Below are positions 32,701 to 39,579 of a DNA stretch of 64,000 nucleotides, piece by piece. The translations under genes were made by a program, and so were the position numbers. Each line of letters opens with the position of its first letter. Within the stretch, counting starts at the first letter, position 1. Source of the stretch: Gari tellinella (taxonomy: Eukaryota > Mollusca > Bivalvia > Cardiida > Psammobiidae); assembly GCA_922989275.2 (NCBI GenBank), contig OV277856.1:86323038-86387037 (forward strand), read 5' to 3'. The notes under the pieces are model-generated. The model searched no databases, was not told where the DNA came from, and saw nothing but the letters and a program-made list of their open reading frames with translations.

Positions 32701-33045
32701 TTGACTGCTAAACTAAACAGGATGATGATGATGATGATGATGAACTATCATAATCTGATACTCAGTTCTAAGATTATTAATTTCTGAAATTGCTTTTTTG
32801 AATATGGTCAGAGCGTCAAACAGTTTGAATACTGATGAGTAACTCAGCGTCTCACCGTTGATCCAAACTATCATAGTTTCACCGTCTATTAGTGCAAAGA
32901 GTTAAGACAAAACAGTATAGGTCATGTTTTAAGTAAAGTTTGTACTTACATCATTTTCATTACAGTTGGTGCTCTGGCAGTCATACCCTCCGCCTGCTTT
33001 GTCAAACATCTGGGACAAACTTTGCATCTGTGGCACTACGTTTTT
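11720..33045 (-). CDS. RASGEF1B: RASGEF1-type Ras-family exchange factor, coding exons 2-14 (joined)
   Basis: RasGEFs load small GTPases with GTP at membranes; RASGEF1 proteins have been reported to act on Rap2 and Ras. Thirteen minus-strand exons join in phase to 464 codons and a TGA. Counting from the first codon of exon 2, RasGEF_N lies at about 40-165 and the catalytic RasGEF domain at about 195-440. Hallmarks seen: RLAQQLTHIE, NLEAYVQWFNRLSYLVA, NIGNFNSLMSIIAGMN, PFFSLFVKDIYFLNEG and SGHINFE. The closest vertebrate paralogue is RASGEF1B (for example LNQYEEVL and FPYDFRDERMM), but it could equally be the pre-duplication ancestor of A/B/C. All splice sites are GT-AG. Exon 2 has an in-frame Met at residue 7; the start may instead come from an upstream exon. 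No exon is broken, so the gene looks functional. Confidence 0.93.
11840..12010. mobile_element. M4-type MITE, diverged
   Basis: CTGCTATTATAACCCCTCAA on the left and TGTGGCCATAATAGTTTGAC on the right are inverted. The hairpin is TTAAAGTAAAATGAAAGTAA with a nearly exact complement. Confidence 0.6.
12283..12479 (-). mobile_element. M1 MITE, truncated at GTTTTCTTCAG
   Basis: It runs from TTACCCTTTACTCCATGG through an imperfect hairpin to CATAAATTGGAATCGTTTTC. The last 60 bases or so are missing. It lies in the intron between exons 14 and 13. Confidence 0.75.
12557..12623 (-). CDS. RASGEF1B: RASGEF1 exon 13
   Basis: Acceptor tgtttgcag, donor A|GTAAGT. It encodes CPFEKHTDVLHYILTSPVFS then ET and one base of a split Thr codon, matching vertebrate ECPFERDRKILQYLLTVPVF. 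This is the end of the catalytic domain. Confidence 0.93.
12878..12935. mobile_element. M2 fragment
   Basis: AAACGGTGTAGACCCAGATC is followed by a decayed partner arm and a T-run. Confidence 0.45.
13137..13193 (-). CDS. RASGEF1B: RASGEF1 exon 12
   Basis: Acceptor tatattacag, donor GAG|GTTGGT. It encodes 19 codons, KSWQLAKHISDFVTWQQVE, equivalent to vertebrate KFWELAKQVSEFMTWKQVE. The Phe after the first Lys is Ser here. It is short but in phase with both neighbours. Confidence 0.92.
13311..13566 (+). mobile_element. M2 MITE, full length
   Basis: It runs from TTAACTCTTTCCTCCCTG to GGGTTCAAAGGGTTAA. The hairpin GAGGGCTCCTTTCGGAGCCC is intact. It is in the intron between exons 12 and 11 and is very close to the copies at 5145, 30565 and 58977, which suggests recent spread. 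Confidence 0.92.
13650..13710 (+). mobile_element. M3 fragment
   Basis: GTGCCAAACAGTTTGGATCC is present, but the complementary arm is lost. Confidence 0.5.
14141..14413 (+). mobile_element. M5 composite MITE, copy 1
   Basis: Inverted ends CAGGGCTGCCAT and ATGGCAGCCCTG, flanked by the direct repeat TATTAC (14135-14140 and 14414-14419), a 6-base target-site duplication. It contains a truncated M1 (from GGTACCTTTACCCCATAGCC equivalents to the hairpin) between two M5-specific arms. CAGGG ends suggest a hAT-like transposase; tentative, because most hAT elements make 8-base duplications. Confidence 0.88.
14493..14558. repeat. M4-type hairpin
   Basis: TAATGCAAAAAGTAATGCAG faces CTGCATTACTGTTTTG. 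The centre is AAAGCTCCTACTGGAGCTTT. Confidence 0.75.
14666..14761 (-). CDS. RASGEF1B: RASGEF1 exon 11
   Basis: Acceptor tttaaacag, donor GAG|GTGAGA. The 32 codons encode IVIPFFSLFVKDIYFLNEGC and SNRTESGHINFE. This contains the conserved RasGEF core strand and helix block (vertebrate IVIPFFSLLIKDIYFLNEGC). Phase 0 at both ends. Confidence 0.95.
14952..15189 (-). mobile_element. M1 MITE, full length
   Basis: It runs from TTAACCCTTTACTCCATAGC to CTCTGTGGAGTAAAGGGTT. The hairpin centre is GCGCCTTAAGGCGC. Its right edge lies 47 bases from the exon 10 donor side. Confidence 0.9.
15237..15371 (-). CDS. RASGEF1B: RASGEF1 exon 10
   Basis: Acceptor gtttgtag, donor AAA|GTGAGT. The 45 codons start WAKVNKQKFGILELQMDPSN and end GAAESREK. 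They match vertebrate WAKVKTAKFDILEHQMDPSSNF..SSREK. The middle (SYRSCLKAAMWRSQ) is more diverged. Confidence 0.95.
15413..15614 (+). mobile_element. M5 composite MITE, copy 2
   Basis: The left end CAGGGCTGCTATAAGTTG is intact; the right end has decayed to ATGGCAGCTTTA. CTATCA flanks both sides (15407-15412 and 15615-15620). It carries an M1 hairpin (GCATGTTGAAAGTAAAGCAG and complement) inside. Confidence 0.85.
16112..16255 (-). CDS. RASGEF1B: RASGEF1 exon 9
   Basis: Acceptor tttatttcag, donor ACA|GTAAGT. The 48 codons contain IEYFIDVAKECINIGNFNSL and MSIIAGMNMNPVARLKKT. This is the most conserved RasGEF segment; NFNSL and RLKKT are present. In SOS this region packs against switch II of the GTPase (family knowledge). 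Phase 0 at both ends. Confidence 0.97.
16333..16472. mobile_element. M4 MITE, internally deleted
   Basis: TACAGTAAAACCTCCTCTAT and GGCGGTTTTACTGTA are inverted ends. GGCAGGTGGTTGCTTTAAGC remains of the core, but the AGAAAGCTCC arms are gone. Confidence 0.75.
16790..17030 (+). mobile_element. M1/M4 hybrid MITE
   Basis: The left part (TTACCTCATTACTCCAACAG..GCACCTTTTTGGC) is M1-like. The hairpin (16904-16977) has M1 outer arms (AAAGCAGGCTG) but an M4 centre (AAAGCTCCTGTAGGAGCTTT). It ends a few bases from the exon 8 donor. Confidence 0.65.
17036..17206 (-). CDS. RASGEF1B: RASGEF1 exon 8
   Basis: Acceptor atggttgtag, donor TCA|GTAAGT. The 57 codons open ERLSQIGPEEFIQAFVKEET and continue KTHNLEAYVQWFNRLSYLVA then SEICS. 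They match vertebrate RLNYIGPEEFVQAF and NLEAYVEWFNRLSYLVATEIC. The linker TTSGKNAVFKDMK is diverged. Confidence 0.96.
17433..18096 (-). mobile_element. M1 MITE interrupted by a compound insertion
   Basis: The left part runs from TTAACCATTACCCCATAGCC to TATTATTGTATAAATAG. The right part runs from TTTTCTGCACTGGAGGAATA to ATGGGGTAGTAGGTTA. Together they make one M1. Confidence 0.8.
17604..18030. mobile_element. Compound palindromic insertion inside M1
   Basis: An inverted repeat (GTGTTCATTATTTATCATTT.. and its mirror, 17630-17747) is followed by a 270-base segment with TTTATCACATTA at the left and AAATTATGTGATAAA at the right. That segment is richer in GC (GCTACATGCAGCGCTTATGG) than its flanks. 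Short open frames exist, but no known domain is seen. Confidence 0.65.
18120..18272 (-). CDS. RASGEF1B: RASGEF1 exon 7
   Basis: Acceptor ctcattgtag, donor CTG|GTACGG. The 51 codons open LAQLNQYEEVLSKLNSEA and close SPLRLAQQLTHIEL. It joins the linker to the start of the RasGEF catalytic domain (vertebrate LSQYEEVLAKI and DPYTLAQQLTHIELER). The vertebrate LKTKPQSIQRDI segment is replaced by a shorter IAPTTDIMEVC. Confidence 0.95.
18620..18735. mobile_element. M3-like MITE, diverged
   Basis: It runs from TTAACCCTTCATCACAGAAA, with GGTCCTTATCTAGCCC and GGGACCTGGTCAGGATCC as the arms. Confidence 0.45.
18970..19250. other. Intron 6 stretch, no feature seen
   Basis: AT-rich intron sequence between exons 7 and 6. 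I see no hairpin, no tandem repeat and no exon. Confidence 0.4.
19291..19360. repeat. M4-type hairpin
   Basis: TTAAAGCAGGATAAAAGTAA faces TTACTTTCATCCTGCTTTAA, with centre AGCTCCTGTAGGAGCT. Only one arm position differs. Confidence 0.8.
20237..20452 (+). mobile_element. M3 MITE
   Basis: AAACAGCTTGGATCCTGATC and GATCTGGATCCAAATTGTTT are the arms, and CCCCACTTATGTGGGG the tip. The right end is GTTGAAAGAATTAA. Confidence 0.75.
20948..21203 (-). mobile_element. M5 composite MITE, copy 3
   Basis: CAGGGCTGCCATTTCTCC and TATGGCAGCTCTG are the ends, and ACAATA is duplicated on both sides (20942-20947, 21204-21209). The enclosed M1 piece has the same boundaries as in copy 1, in reverse, so the capture preceded spread. 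Confidence 0.88.
21727..21980 (+). mobile_element. M1 MITE, full length
   Basis: TTAACCCATTACCCCATAAA and CTATGGGACAATGGATTAA are the ends. The hairpin has two mismatches. Confidence 0.9.
22075..22216 (-). CDS. RASGEF1B: RASGEF1 exon 6
   Basis: Acceptor ttgttgttgcag, donor AAG|GTGAGT. It starts with the last base of a split Ser codon, then EWTEMFPYDFRDERMMKQLK and on to GGLTHNLLNK. The first block matches RASGEF1B EWTETFPYDFRDERMM almost exactly. This is the C-terminal half of the RasGEF_N domain. Confidence 0.96.
22270..23560. other. Intron 5 stretch, no gene seen
   Basis: AT-rich. A 98-codon open frame on the plus strand (22868-23161) has no splice context or recognisable motif. A short ATTATTATTAT run lies near 23388-23400. 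Confidence 0.45.
23580..23655. repeat. M1-type hairpin
   Basis: TTAAAGCAGGCTGAAAGAAA faces TTTACTTTCAGCCTGCTTTA, with tip GCTCCTTAAGGAGC. M1 ends are not found. Confidence 0.75.
24027..24276 (-). mobile_element. M2 MITE, full length
   Basis: Reverse copy from TTAACTCTTTGTGCCCTAGT to GGGAGGAAAGAGTTAA. The hairpin is intact except for one arm base. Confidence 0.92.
24559..24647 (-). CDS. RASGEF1B: RASGEF1 exon 5
   Basis: Acceptor gttttgtcag, donor CAG|GTAAGT. The 89 bases encode VCTFQQNLTGDNVQKNKLGK then FGQNIVQLL and two bases (AG) of the split Ser. They match vertebrate LCVEHQRL..KNQMRKIAPKILQLL. It is part of RasGEF_N. Confidence 0.94.
24680..24912 (+). mobile_element. M1 MITE, 32 bases from a splice acceptor
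   Basis: From TTGACCCAATACTTCATAGA to CCATGGGGTAAAGGAATAA. The left hairpin arm is shortened (GTAGCTTAAGCAGAATGTGC). It starts 32 bases into the intron upstream of exon 5, probably inside the branch-point region. Confidence 0.85.
25036..25113 (-). CDS. RASGEF1B: RASGEF1 exon 4
   Basis: Acceptor tttctttgcag, donor CAG|GTGAGT. The 26 codons begin RTYVFTFLLSSRLFVRPHEL and end LSEVCQ. They are nearly identical to vertebrate RTYIFTFLLSSRLFMHPYEL. This is the core of RasGEF_N. Confidence 0.97.
25125..26320. other. Intron 3 stretch with decayed hairpins only
   Basis: Weak M4-like remnants near 25220-25300 and 25880-25945, and an ACAGGTTTGACTGTATT end at about 25999. No exon found. Confidence 0.4.
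26345..26415. repeat. M4-type hairpin, diverged
   Basis: GGATGGATGTAAAGCAGAAA faces TTTCTGCTTTACATCTACCT. Confidence 0.65.
26447..26700 (+). mobile_element. M1 MITE, full length
   Basis: TTAACCCATTACCCCATATA and GCTATGGAGTAATGGGGTAA are the ends. The hairpin tip is GTGCCTTAAGGTGC (one G-T pair). Confidence 0.9.
27160..27400 (+). mobile_element. M1-like MITE, badly decayed
   Basis: GTCTTTCCTAATAGAAACAC, a split hairpin (TTAAAGCAGGCTGAATGAAC) and GGTATGAAGGAAAGAGTT remain. Confidence 0.5.
27959..28048 (-). CDS. RASGEF1B: RASGEF1 exon 3
   Basis: Acceptor tttattgcag, donor GAT|GTAAGT. The 30 codons are ALIFKDGNLVAGSTEALIQH plus LVPTTEYNPD. They match vertebrate LIFQDGHLISGSLEALMEHLVPTVDYYPD. 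This is the start of RasGEF_N. Phase 0 at both ends. Confidence 0.97.
28475..28555. repeat. M4-type hairpin, diverged
   Basis: GCTTAATGCAGGACAAAAGT faces CTTTTGTTTTGCATTAAGC. A matching GTTTTACTGTA end is seen at about 28602. Confidence 0.65.
28973..29224 (+). mobile_element. M1 MITE, full length
   Basis: TTAACCCTTTCCCCAATAGG and CTATGAGGTAAAGGGTTAA are the ends. The hairpin is nearly perfect. Confidence 0.92.
29490..30125. other. Intron 2 stretch, no feature seen
   Basis: Plain AT-rich sequence; no exon, hairpin or tandem array recognised. Confidence 0.4.
30131..30356 (+). mobile_element. M3 MITE, full length
   Basis: TTAACTCTTTGCATGCTGGG to GTGTGCAAAGAGTTAA. The tip GAGACGCCGCATCATGCGGC is a perfect palindrome with its partner. 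Confidence 0.92.
30353..30568 (-). mobile_element. M3 MITE, reverse, sharing TTAA with both neighbours
   Basis: From TTAATGCTTTCCTTGC to CATTCAAAGAGTTAA. Arms AAACAGTTAGGATTCTGATG and CATCAGAATCCTAATTGTTT. Confidence 0.85.
30565..30814 (+). mobile_element. M2 MITE, full length
   Basis: TTAACTCTTTCCTCCCTG to GGGCTCAAAGAGTTAA. The hairpin GAGGGCTCCTTTCGGAGCCC is intact. Confidence 0.92.
30900..31240 (+). mobile_element. M3 MITE with a truncated M1 inside
   Basis: AAACAGTTTGGATACTGATG to CATTTGGATCCACATTGTTT are the M3 arms. After TTTACCTAA a 5'-truncated reverse M1 runs to TAATGGGTTAA (31225), and CTTGCAAAGAGTTA follows as the M3 end. Confidence 0.7.
31240..32700. other. Intron 2 stretch, little structure
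   Basis: Mostly plain sequence. A weak M4-like hairpin lies near 31595-31660. No exon recognised. Confidence 0.4.
32721..32742 (+). repeat. (GAT)7 microsatellite
   Basis: Seven uninterrupted GAT units. Confidence 0.95.
32810..32906 (+). mobile_element. M3 MITE, right half
   Basis: GCGTCAAACAGTTTGAATAC, a decayed partner arm and the end TAGTGCAAAGAGTTAA. It lies about 45 bases from the exon 2 donor. Confidence 0.6.
32950..33045 (-). CDS. RASGEF1B: RASGEF1 exon 2, N-terminal region
   Basis: Acceptor tatattttcag, donor GAT|GTAAGT. The 32 codons are KNVVPQMQSLSQMFDKAGGG then YDCQSTNCNEND. VPQ..MFD lines up with vertebrate MPQTPPFSAMFD, with Val (GTG) where vertebrates have the start Met. The first Met is residue 7. 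Because the exon begins with an acceptor and stays open to its first base, an upstream exon may supply the start; otherwise translation begins at MQSLSQMFD. Confidence 0.88.
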
Positions 33046-33355
33046 CTGAAAATATACAAACAACAATGTTAAGTACTGCACTTTCATAACATATATCAAA
33101 CCTTAAACACACTTCTCAGAATCCTCTGCTCACAGACTCAGCTGCCACAATCTCTTATAGCATCATGCCCTCCAACATATTGAAGAGTCTTTGACCACCA
33201 AATACTGGCATTTACAAACAATTTGGATCATGATCAGATCAGCAACTTGTCAACTAATCAGGATCTAAACTTTTTGACACTGGTTCCAAGAATTCTATAA
33301 TCAAAACACCTGATCTTTATATGAAGAAAAGCAAGCAACACCTTTTTAGCAGATA

Positions 33356-33607
33356 TTAACCCATTACCCCATAAATACACCTTTTTACGCCTCTAGTTTA
33401 TTCATCAATTGAGTAAAAAAGTTCCAATTTACACAATTATGAATATGTTACACAAGAAATATTTTCTTTTTTCTAGAAGATTTTTGCTTAAAGTAGGCTG
33501 AAAGTAAAGCAGAATGCACTCTAAGGTGCATTCTGCTTTACTTTCAACCTGCTTTAAGTAGTAACTTGTTTTCAAAACTAGAAACTGGCTATGGGGTAGT
33601 GGGTTAA
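33356..33607 (+). mobile_element. M1 MITE, full length
   Basis: TTAACCCATTACCCCATAAA and CTATGGGGTAGTGGGTTAA are the ends. The hairpin is intact with tip GCACTCTAAGGTGC. Confidence 0.92.
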
Positions 33608-33609
33608 TA

Positions 33610-34850
33610 TATCAGTGAAAGTGTTAAGCTCTGTATACTAGATACCAACTGCTTTTAATCAAATCATAAAGATGAAATTACATAAGAACAGGCCAACATC
33701 TTTGACAAAATACCTTTGCTAAGATCCTCATGTTTATATTTTTAAGTCCAAAAAAGTTTCTGAAACCAAATCCACCATCAGTAAACAATTACAACGCTTG
33801 TTTGTTTTATGTACAGCGGTAAATTTTATTATAAACCTGTTACTGTCAAACACTTAAAACGGCTCAATATGATTGGCTGAGGACTAGTGCTCTTCAGTTG
33901 CCAGCCTCTGGTTGGCTGTCATGCTCATATTCAAACCATTAAACAGCAATTAGCATGGGCACCAGCATGTGGAACATGCTAATCTAATAAAAAATCTAAT
34001 CAAGAGGCTTCCTTCATGTACATCTGTTTGACTTTTTGCCGCCAAGTTTATTTGTTGTTCAGATTTGCACAGGCGTCTTAATAGATCTGATGTACTATTT
34101 TTGCAAAACTAATGGTAAGTGATTTTTCATTGAAGATTTAGGGGCCGGAGAGCTCTTAAGAAAAGTGGTTGCTTTAATTTAAAATACTAAAAATTAAGAA
34201 AGCTCCAAAAAAGGTGTTTTCTGCATTAAGGTCTAATGTCTAGTTTAAGTGTACATAAAAATGTTTTGGCATTGTAGAAGATTGATAATACAAAACCATT
34301 TTCAAACACTGAATCAAACAATTTCAAAATGAGACTTTATTTTATTGAAGTGAATACTATAGATAATAAAATGAAGTCTGTGCTGTACCTTTACTTTAGA
34401 ATAAGATTTACTTATTGCTATTGTTGGTGTCTTACAAACAATTCCTGACATTGTAATATATATTCCAAAGTTGATTTTCTATGCTGTGAATTACTGAAAA
34501 CATTCAACAGAAAAAGAAATCAAAGAGAAATTAGCTATTGATGTTTTGCACAACTATTTATACAAGTTTATGTTGAAAACCCATTCAGGTTATTTCAAAT
34601 GAAACAAAAACTCTGAAAATAGCTATTTTGGAGGGAAACTCCCAATATTTCCGGATGTCTCACTTTAGATGTTGTTACGTCACAAGTGTGGTAAAAACCT
34701 TTATCGGAGGGCAGCCCATTGACAGTGCAGGAAACTATACAAGGTTTCAAGTATAACTCAACTCTTACACTGACAAACTGTCAAGGTTTATCAATCTGAT
34801 TTCTTATAAATTACTTCTATACATTGACTCTTGTATGCTTTGTTCCCTAA
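33610..34850. other. Upstream region, no gene seen
   Basis: AT-rich. I see no exon, MITE or tandem repeat here. GCTCTTCAGTTGCCAGCCTC near 33890 is locally GC-rich, without an open frame bounded by splice sites. Confidence 0.4.
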
Positions 34851-34864
34851 ATATTTCAAAGTAT

Positions 34865-34971
34865 CACAAACAGTGTATACCTAGATCAGAGGGCTCCTTA
34901 AGGAGCCCTCTGATCTAGGTCTACACTGTTTTCCAAGGATGAATATATCTGGCTGCATCTATAAGGGTTAA
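34865..34971 (+). mobile_element. M2 MITE, core and right end
   Basis: ACAAACAGTGTATACCTAGA, tip GAGGGCTCCTTAAGGAGCCC and the end ATCTATAAGGGTTAA. Confidence 0.75.
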
Positions 34972-35371
34972 TTACATATAAACACTTAAAGCTGAGCTTG
35001 GTTTGAAGGACACCAGCCAACATGCAATAAAGACTTATAACACTATGCAGTTAGTGTGAATAAATGACAGTTTTTCGCTCATTCGGAAGAGTTCTTATCA
35101 AATAGAGAATACAACTATGCATTGGCACGTGGCATGCTCTTGTAAAACAAAACCCAGCATTCAAAGACTAATAGCTCACAAAGTCCCATTTTCCCCTTCC
35201 TGTCCTAACTAAATATGGTTACATTGAAAACGATGAAACTGAAACTTGAACTTATAATTCATCATTACGTAACAATGATAACTCTTTTCTGTTTGTCTGA
35301 CAAAAGTTGTTCATTTGTTTGAGGTTAAAACTGAAGCTGTGTCTGGTCTTACTACAATCAAATGAAACTGA

Positions 35372-35435
35372 TCATAGGATTGAAAAAGAAAATATACAGA
35401 TAATCATAGGATTGAAAAAGAAAATATACAGATAA
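35372..35435 (+). repeat. Exact 32-base tandem duplication
   Basis: TCATAGGATTGAAAAAGAAA.. occurs twice in a row (35372 and 35404) without mismatch. Confidence 0.9.
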
Positions 35436-35787
35436 TCTTTATGACAGATTGTGGCTAAATGCAATGCAACATCAAAGCAGAGAGCTTCTTTGGGAATTTT
35501 CTGTATTTCATTTTGTCCTGTACAAGAAGTTACAAACATTATGGCAAATAATCAATCAAACTGTCAATCTGGCCAATCATCTTATCAATAAATCTTGTCA
35601 CCAATACTTAGTATCATTAGCAGAAACATTATAACAATTAAGGATCTACAATATACTCTATTATTAGGCTCAAAAACAAAATCCACAGGGTGAAAAGTTT
35701 AATTAAGAAGTAAGCACAATTATACAGAACAACTTGCATTAAGCTTCCTTTTTGTGAAAGAGTCCATCAATCTAATGGCAAGTGGCT

Positions 35788-35861
35788 GCTTTATGCAGGA
35801 CAACAATAAAGCAGAAAGCTCCTGTAGGAGCTTTCTGCTTTATTGTTGTCCTGCATTAAGC
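35788..35861. repeat. M4-type hairpin, near-perfect
   Basis: TGCAGGACAACAATAAAGCA faces TGCTTTATTGTTGTCCTGCA. The centre is AGCTCCTGTAGGAGCT. Confidence 0.85.
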
Positions 35862-36212
35862 TAGCAGCAGTATTACAAACAGCAAATTATTATACATTTG
35901 AGTAGCTACATTACACAAAGTTTCCCTGTTTAGGCAGCATCAATTCACACAGATCATGTTTGACAGATCTGCATCAATACAAGCTAGTCAAAGCATCTTG
36001 ACCTTGCCTACACTAGCAGCAAATAAACACAGCCCATTGGCATTCCAGCTATGGCATTTACTACCATGATAATGCATCTCTTACTCCTAACAATCACAGA
36101 ATGCCATCAGGCTTATTGTCCTATTTGTTTTCCACAACATTGTTCTTTTCCGCTCCTCTAAGAATAAGTAAGAACAAATTCCGATAGAACAATTTGGCAA
36201 GACAAGTTTTGA

Positions 36213-36290
36213 GAATTGCGGATGACGGGACTTGAATCCTGACTGTGTACAATGTGCTGGTCAGTTACTGCCCACTGCTGGTCAAGGGTA
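36213..36290 (-). pseudogene. Possible tRNA-like remnant
   Basis: On the minus strand, GGATTCAAGTCCCG resembles a tRNA T-arm (box B), and GTGGGCAGTAACTG about 40 bases upstream could be a weak box A. No cloverleaf is evident. It could be the head of a decayed SINE. Confidence 0.25.
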
Positions 36291-36347
36291 AGGACAAACA
36301 TCCTGACATTGATGTTTATGTTGGTACTCATTAGATCTATTTATATG

Positions 36348-36554
36348 TACAATCAAACCTGCCTTGACTGTCAGTTCAAAACATGCAGCAATTATAATCT
36401 TTGAAGACATAGAACAGTTCAATGTAGGACAAAGGTAATGCAGAAAGTTCTCATTGGTAACTTTCTGCATTTCTTTTATTCTGCATTAAATTATAACATT
36501 CACCATGGTTTATTTTCCTTAATGAGTGGTGTGTGAAATGATGTTTGACAGTAC
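36348..36554. mobile_element. M4 MITE abutting a candidate exon
   Basis: ACAATCAAACCTGCCTTGAC at the left and GATGTTTGACAGTA at the right are imperfect inverted ends. The hairpin at about 36418-36488 has AATGCAGAAAGTTCTC and GTAACTTTCTGCATT. It ends about 5 bases from the candidate donor at 36559-36560. Confidence 0.6.
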
Positions 36555-36560
36555 ACTGAC

Positions 36561-36596
36561 CTCAGCGCCCAGACCAATGCCAGACTCTGGTGGCAT
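36561..36596 (-). CDS. RASGEF1B: Candidate alternative first coding exon of RASGEF1
   Basis: ATG at 36596-36594 starts MPPESGIGLGAE and stops at a donor GAG|GTCAGT in phase 0, which joins correctly to exon 2. The patch is clearly richer in GC than its surroundings, like the validated exons. Vertebrate RASGEF1 proteins start MPQ or MPR. A possible acceptor (cagtttacag) sits just upstream of the ATG, so it might instead be an internal exon. The donor is weaker than those of the other exons. Confidence 0.45.
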
Positions 36597-36599
36597 TAA

Positions 36600-37480
36600 T
36601 GTTTCTGTAAACTGCCAACTAACAGCTGGCCATAGACAACACTTGTAAAACAAATAAGAATTGACAGTTATGATCACTGGTCAGTTGCTGACAATATCCA
36701 AATTTTACAGAGTTAATCATTGTCTGCAATGTAAAGCTGCAAATAGTACAAATCCCTGTTGGTCGAGTTATAGAATAATGAATGTTTCCCCTTGTTCTTG
36801 CATAATATACAATGTAACATCGTAAAAGATCTAATAGTTCCAGATCATGGGAGCATTTCAAATACTAAAATCAAATCCACATGAGTTAGTTCTATTGAGT
36901 GGTCACAACATACGGTAGGTTTATTGAAGTAATAAGTGAGAAAAATACCATCTGAAACACTTTTCTCCTCCCTCAGGAACTGTAATCAAGTACTGTTATC
37001 AAATTAAATTGATTACTATTATTATGAAACTGAACTGGGCACCTATGCATATTCAAAGAAACCTGCTGATACAAATATGTCTGGTACTCAGTTAACAATA
37101 GACATTCCAGGTTTAATTCTATACCTAATGCTCAAAATTCCTAAATCATCCCCCATTAAAGAGATGAGGATTATCAATGAATATTATTCATCAATGATAG
37201 GCCATAAGCAATTGTTTCTATGGTATGTTCATGCTTACAGCATGGCATCACTGCCAATTACTGTATTTCATGACAAGCAATATTCGCCTACCTATGCATT
37301 GAGGTAGCAAACTTCAAGCATTCTTGGTAAATACCTACTACCAATGCCTAAAAACATTAACTTGTTGAACCCAGGTCTGGAATGTTCAGTAAACAATCTT
37401 GCTAACTTCTGAATTATCAAATGTAATCTTCAATTATCTTATTAAAGACTAATTTACATTGAGGAAATGACTTCCAAAAT
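36600..37480. other. Upstream region, no feature seen
   Basis: No exon, MITE or tandem array recognised on either strand. Confidence 0.35.
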
Positions 37481-37489
37481 ATTGAAATT

Positions 37490-37599
37490 TTGACAAACAG
37501 TGAGGAACCTGATCAGAGGGCTCCTGCAGGAGCCCTCTGATCAGGGTCTTCACTGTTTGCAAAATACATACATATTTGCTGCTCACATTGTAAGGGTTA
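37490..37599 (+). mobile_element. M2 MITE, core and right end
   Basis: GACAAACAGTGAGGAACCTG, tip GAGGGCTCCTGCAGGAGCCC (perfect) and the end CATTGTAAGGGTTAA. Confidence 0.8.
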
Positions 37600-38800
37600 A
37601 AATTGCCAGCGGAAGAAGCAAGAAGCATTAATCCCTGACTCTTCTTCATGGAGTAAAGCAAAAACAGGAAGGTGATTATAGACTGTTCTAGAAACAGGCT
37701 TAGTGTAAATACCATCTGACATCCAGGTAATGAATGTTACTCAAAACAAAACTATTTGCAGTCATATAATTAATAGATCATAGAAACTAATTCTGAGGAA
37801 TGAAATCAAATTCTTGTTGCAACAGAAATTCTTCTTTTGATATTTGTGGATGTATATAAGACTACTTATTGCACATCAATAGGTTTAGTTGATTATAACA
37901 GAGAGGTCACTACATTGCACAAGATGAGGAGAGTAGTTTATTTGCTAAAACACTTATGTTTCCACTAGCTTTGTTGATGATACTATGCAACCAAGTCATC
38001 TAGAAGATAATTGTGATTCTAATAAGCAATAATTAAATGGGGCTTGATGGGGATATAAGAAAAAGAATTATGGATATTTTATACATGCCATTTTGGCAAT
38101 CATTTTTTGCTGATACAATGTTGATAACCCATTTAATTAAGAAACAATGAGATTTTTATACACAATCGATAACTATAGAACAATAGTAATGCAGAAAGTT
38201 CCTAATTAAAGGATTCTTCTGCATTACTTTTATTTTACATTAAGATGCAACATGTCTTACAAAATATCCATATATCGTTAGAAAAGTCACTCTGAACATC
38301 AGGTTTGACTGTGCTTGTCAATGTTCCATCAACTTTCTACAACTAACATCAGCCAGGCATTGGTTCTGGAAAAACAAGTGATTCCAGATTCAGGTCGCTT
38401 CCTATAAATTGGTGAGTGTGCCAAGCATTTCTGACTCTATTTCTGACTCTGCTTTTTTTCATTCTCTTTCAGCGAATTTATGACAGTTTGCCACCCACAA
38501 GACAATGTTCACTATATCCTTCAAAATGCATGACTTAAATTTTGTATAAAACAAGATTTTGGAGATCCTGATTAGACAACAAGCAGCTCAATGTATGGTC
38601 TGAATTCTTACCAATTTCTGGCACTAATACATGTATTGCATTTGAAAATTTCTATGTATCAGCAATTAAAGCTAATTACTTTATTTTCAACAGTTTTATA
38701 GCAAACTAAATTAAATGTAAAACAATCAAGTTTGTGTTCTGCAGCCACTCAAAAGAAGATGCAACATCAATATTTAAATACAAGTGACAGTCTTATATAA
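37600..38800. other. Upstream region, weak hairpins only
   Basis: A diverged M4-like hairpin lies at about 38176-38245 (AATAGTAATGCAGAAAGTTC), followed by an AGGTTTGACTGTG end at about 38302. No exon found. Confidence 0.35.
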
Positions 38801-38809
38801 ATGATAAAA

Positions 38810-38882
38810 GCTTAATGTAGGGTAAAAGTAAAGCAGAAAGCTCCTTTAGGAGCTTTCTGCTTTACTTTTATCCTGCATTAAG
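38810..38882. repeat. M4-type hairpin, near-perfect
   Basis: GTAAAAGTAAAGCAGAAAGC faces GCTTTCTGCTTTACTTTTAT, with tip TCCTTTAGGA. Confidence 0.85.
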
Positions 38883-39369
38883 TACGTGTCTTTAGAGACC
38901 TTTTTCATAGACTGGCAGGTTAACAGAATATCAATTGTATAATTGTTATCTCATATGACTGAAGGTCAAGGCGATTGCACATCCTTCTGTTTCTGTCTTA
39001 TCAGTCAGTATCACCGATATATAAGTGTTTTATTTATGGATGTAATTGTGGCTGTCTATAACAATATCTTGGCCATTTGCTCAATTAAGAGATTAGATAC
39101 AAGTGGGCCTCACTTTCACAATTCATTGAGAAGGATATAAGTGGCCTGGCGGGATTACAATATCTCCAGATACTGGGACAGCGCACACTTATTCTGAGAA
39201 AACTAAGTTAAAATAACAGATTTTGAAATGATATATCCAACCTTGAAATGCTCACTTCTTTCTTTTTTCACAAACCAAGCTATGCGTTTCCCCTCATACC
39301 AATGTTATGCTATAATAATGTTCCCATACTAGGCATTGAAATTTGAAGTATGTTACAGGTTACAATAAA

Positions 39370-39578
39370 TTAACCCCTTTTAAATGCTAAGCAAATATCG
39401 TTTGCTGAAAATGTCATCTACTTTGATCAGAGTTTGACTCTTCTACATTTGCAGATTTATATTCCCACTTGCATATTGTTTTGATCCTGATATAGCTGTT
39501 GAGTCCCTAAGAAACTGATCCTGTTCTAAACTGTCTGTTAAGATCTAGAATATTTGGTCCCTGCATTGAAAGGGTTAA
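39370..39578 (+). mobile_element. M3 MITE, diverged
   Basis: TTAACCCCTTTTAAATGCTA to GCATTGAAAGGGTTAA. The hairpin has decayed (TTGTTTTGATCCTGATATAG). Confidence 0.65.
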
Positions 39579-39579
39579 A

